Assembly: GCA_003483675.1 (NCBI GenBank)
Contig: DMYK01000063.1
Coordinates: 1 to 13,203, forward strand
DNA length: 13,203 nt
Reading direction: 5' to 3'
DNA from: Microcoleaceae cyanobacterium UBA11344
GTDB taxonomy: Bacteria; Cyanobacteriota; Cyanobacteriia; Cyanobacteriales; Microcoleaceae
A program made the position numbers and the translations under genes. Within the stretch, counting starts at the first letter, position 1, and each line of letters starts with the position of its first letter. Below the pieces are notes generated by a model. That model did no database searches. It saw only the letters and a program-made list of their open reading frames with translations, and was not told where the DNA came from. This document shows positions 12,109 to 13,203 of this stretch, one piece after another.

Positions 12109-13203
12109 TCACGCTCGCGAAGTCGAAGTGTTGGGCGGAGTCGAAGTGTTGGGCTTTGACTGCTGCTGCGGTAATCGACGCGATCGCACTTCTATAGCCC
12201 CATTGTCGATCGCGCTTAAAGGCATCTCCAATTCATCAAGATCATTGCGGAACTTCACCGCAATGTCAGCACCATTAATAATCGCTCCCAACAGCCGCGG
12301 CCCCGATTTATGCGAATCCTCGTCGTCAGATTCGAGCAACCGATCGGCCGCTTCGGACAACATACTAGAGAGAGTGTAACCCGGTCGCGCCACCAAAATT
12401 ATACCGTCAGTATAAGGTTCCAGCGTCAGCGCGTCATTGCATTCGCTCAACGCCGGAGAGTCAACCACCACAAAATCAAACCGATTGCGAACATCCTCGA
12501 ACAGCCTCCGCATTTCGCTCGATTCGAGTACAGCAGACGCCTGTCGCAAAAAGCCCGGACTCGGTACGACGTATAGGTTTTCTACGTCTGGAACTAAACG
12601 GACGCACTCACTGATATTGCCGTAATAGTGTAAAGGTTCCACCGCAGCCAGAGGATCAACAGCGATTCTCAAAGATTCAACCTGAGAAGCCGATCGCAAA
12701 TCAGCTTCAATTAACAAAGTCCGTTTACCCGATCGAGCCGACGCAATAGCCAAATTGTAAGCACAAAATGTTTTCCCCTCGGAATCAGCCGCCGAAGTCA
12801 GCAACACCACCTTGACCGGTTTGTCCCCAATCCGACGTAAATTAGTGCGTAGCCGCTCGTAAAATTCCAAATAGGGAGAATTTGCATCCAGGGCGATCGG
12901 CATCTCTTCCCCGTAGTCAAACACCATCACCTCCGGTAAAATACCTAGCACGGGCACCTCCTTTGCCACCAAAGCCGCCCGCACTTCTTCCCAACTGTAA
13001 AACTTGCCATTGAGCATCCCCAGCAAAAACATCAACCCGCCACCCAACAGCACTCCCACAAATCCCCCCACCGCCAGCATCATCGGCAAACCTTTCTTGT
13101 TTGACTCCACGTCATCAGTTTTTGGAAGTTGGGCGATTGTCAAACTACCTGTCGTCTCCACTACCCCCATTTCAGCATCTACCAAAGCCGACTGCATTCT
13201 ATC
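12109..13203 (-). CDS. GumC/Wzc-like chain-length determinant with BY-kinase-type ATPase (5' end beyond window)
   Basis: The C-terminal 364 codons of an inner-membrane polysaccharide co-polymerase; the frame is open through 13203, so the periplasmic Wzz domain and first membrane helix lie outside. Numbering from the Met at 13197: membrane helix about 38-62, cytoplasmic linker, then a P-loop ATPase. Its Walker A is TSAADSEGKTF (134-144, K142) in place of the usual SxxPGEGKS/T; Walker A' is LLIEADLR (161-168) with Glu for the first Asp; Walker B is FDFVVVDSPAL (240-250). The tail has no tyrosine cluster and ends in a duplicated PNTST. It probably controls length or export of exopolysaccharide. 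Typical tyrosine autophosphorylation is doubtful. Confidence 0.88.
   Translation of the reverse strand, partial: DRMQSALVDAEMGVVETTGSLTIAQLPKTDDVESNKKGLPMMLAVGGFVGVLLGGGLMFLLGMLNGKFYSWEEVRAALVAKEVPVLGILPEVMVFDYGEEMPIALDANSPYLEFYERLRTNLRRIGDKPVKVVLLTSAADSEGKTFCAYNLAIASARSGKRTLLIEADLRSASQVESLRIAVDPLAAVEPLHYYGNISECVRLVPDVENLYVVPSPGFLRQASAVLESSEMRRLFEDVRNRFDFVVVDSPALSECNDALTLEPYTDGIILVARPGYTLSSMLSEAADRLLESDDEDSHKSGPRLLGAIINGADIAVKFRNDLDELEMPLSAIDNGAIEVRSRRLPQQQSKPNTSTPPNTSTSRA
12121..12154. repeat. 18-bp direct repeat in the GumC-like tail
   Basis: AGTCGAAGTGTTGGGC occurs at 12121-12136 and 12139-12154, an 18-base period. On the coding strand it gives PNTSTP followed by PNTSTS, the last 13 residues but two of the protein. 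It looks like a recent slippage duplication. Confidence 0.8.

Overview
The window is chromosomal DNA from a filamentous cyanobacterium, most likely of the Oscillatoriales (Microcoleus/Oscillatoria/Phormidium type). The evidence is the dense scatter of the HIP1 octamer GCGATCGC (for example 985-992, 3893-3900, 6864-6871), several small protein families known mainly from cyanobacteria, a cyanobacterial-type TrpC and dihydrolipoamide dehydrogenase, and short palindromic or tandem repeats typical of these genomes. The genus is an inference; no rRNA or tRNA is present.

Layout. 1-872 is a long stretch without a convincing gene. 873-2633 holds a DUF2949 protein (+), a class V aminotransferase of the serine-glyoxylate/alanine-glyoxylate type (-) and a small DUF5340-like protein (-). 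A repeat-rich gap (2634-2963) precedes the 3' end of trpC (2964-3875, -). From 3982 to 9845 lies an accessory block made almost entirely of conflict-type genes. At the right, lpdA (9925-11361, -), a small cyanobacterial hypothetical protein (11763-12026, +) and the 3' part of a GumC/Wzc-like polysaccharide chain-length protein with an ATPase domain (12109 to the edge, -) return to ordinary chromosomal genes.

The accessory block contains, in order: a DUF433/DUF5615 toxin-antitoxin pair; a HigB/HigA pair with an unpaired Phd/YefM antitoxin just upstream on the same strand; a short remnant that looks like part of an NB-ARC/WD40 protein; an LRAT-like NlpC/P60-superfamily protein with a long glycine-zipper hydrophobic tail behind a near-consensus promoter; an unrecognised acidic protein; a free-standing polymorphic-toxin tip followed by a SCO4402-like immunity gene; a MNT nucleotidyltransferase that has lost its HEPN partner; and a two-gene operon of a DUF4365 putative nuclease and a conserved partner. 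Intact pairs (DUF433/DUF5615, HigBA, toxin tip/immunity, DUF4365/partner) sit beside broken ones (Phd alone, MNT alone, NB-ARC fragment), so the region reads as a turnover site for toxin-antitoxin and defence genes, bounded by two housekeeping genes on the same strand (trpC and lpdA).

No complete previously undescribed system can be proven from this sequence. The best candidates are the LRAT/glycine-zipper protein, the DUF4365 operon, and the Phd-HigB-HigA three-gene arrangement. Two imperfect palindromes sharing AGGACTTA/TAAGTCCT ends (6886-6988 and 11390-11472) look like members of one MITE-like family.
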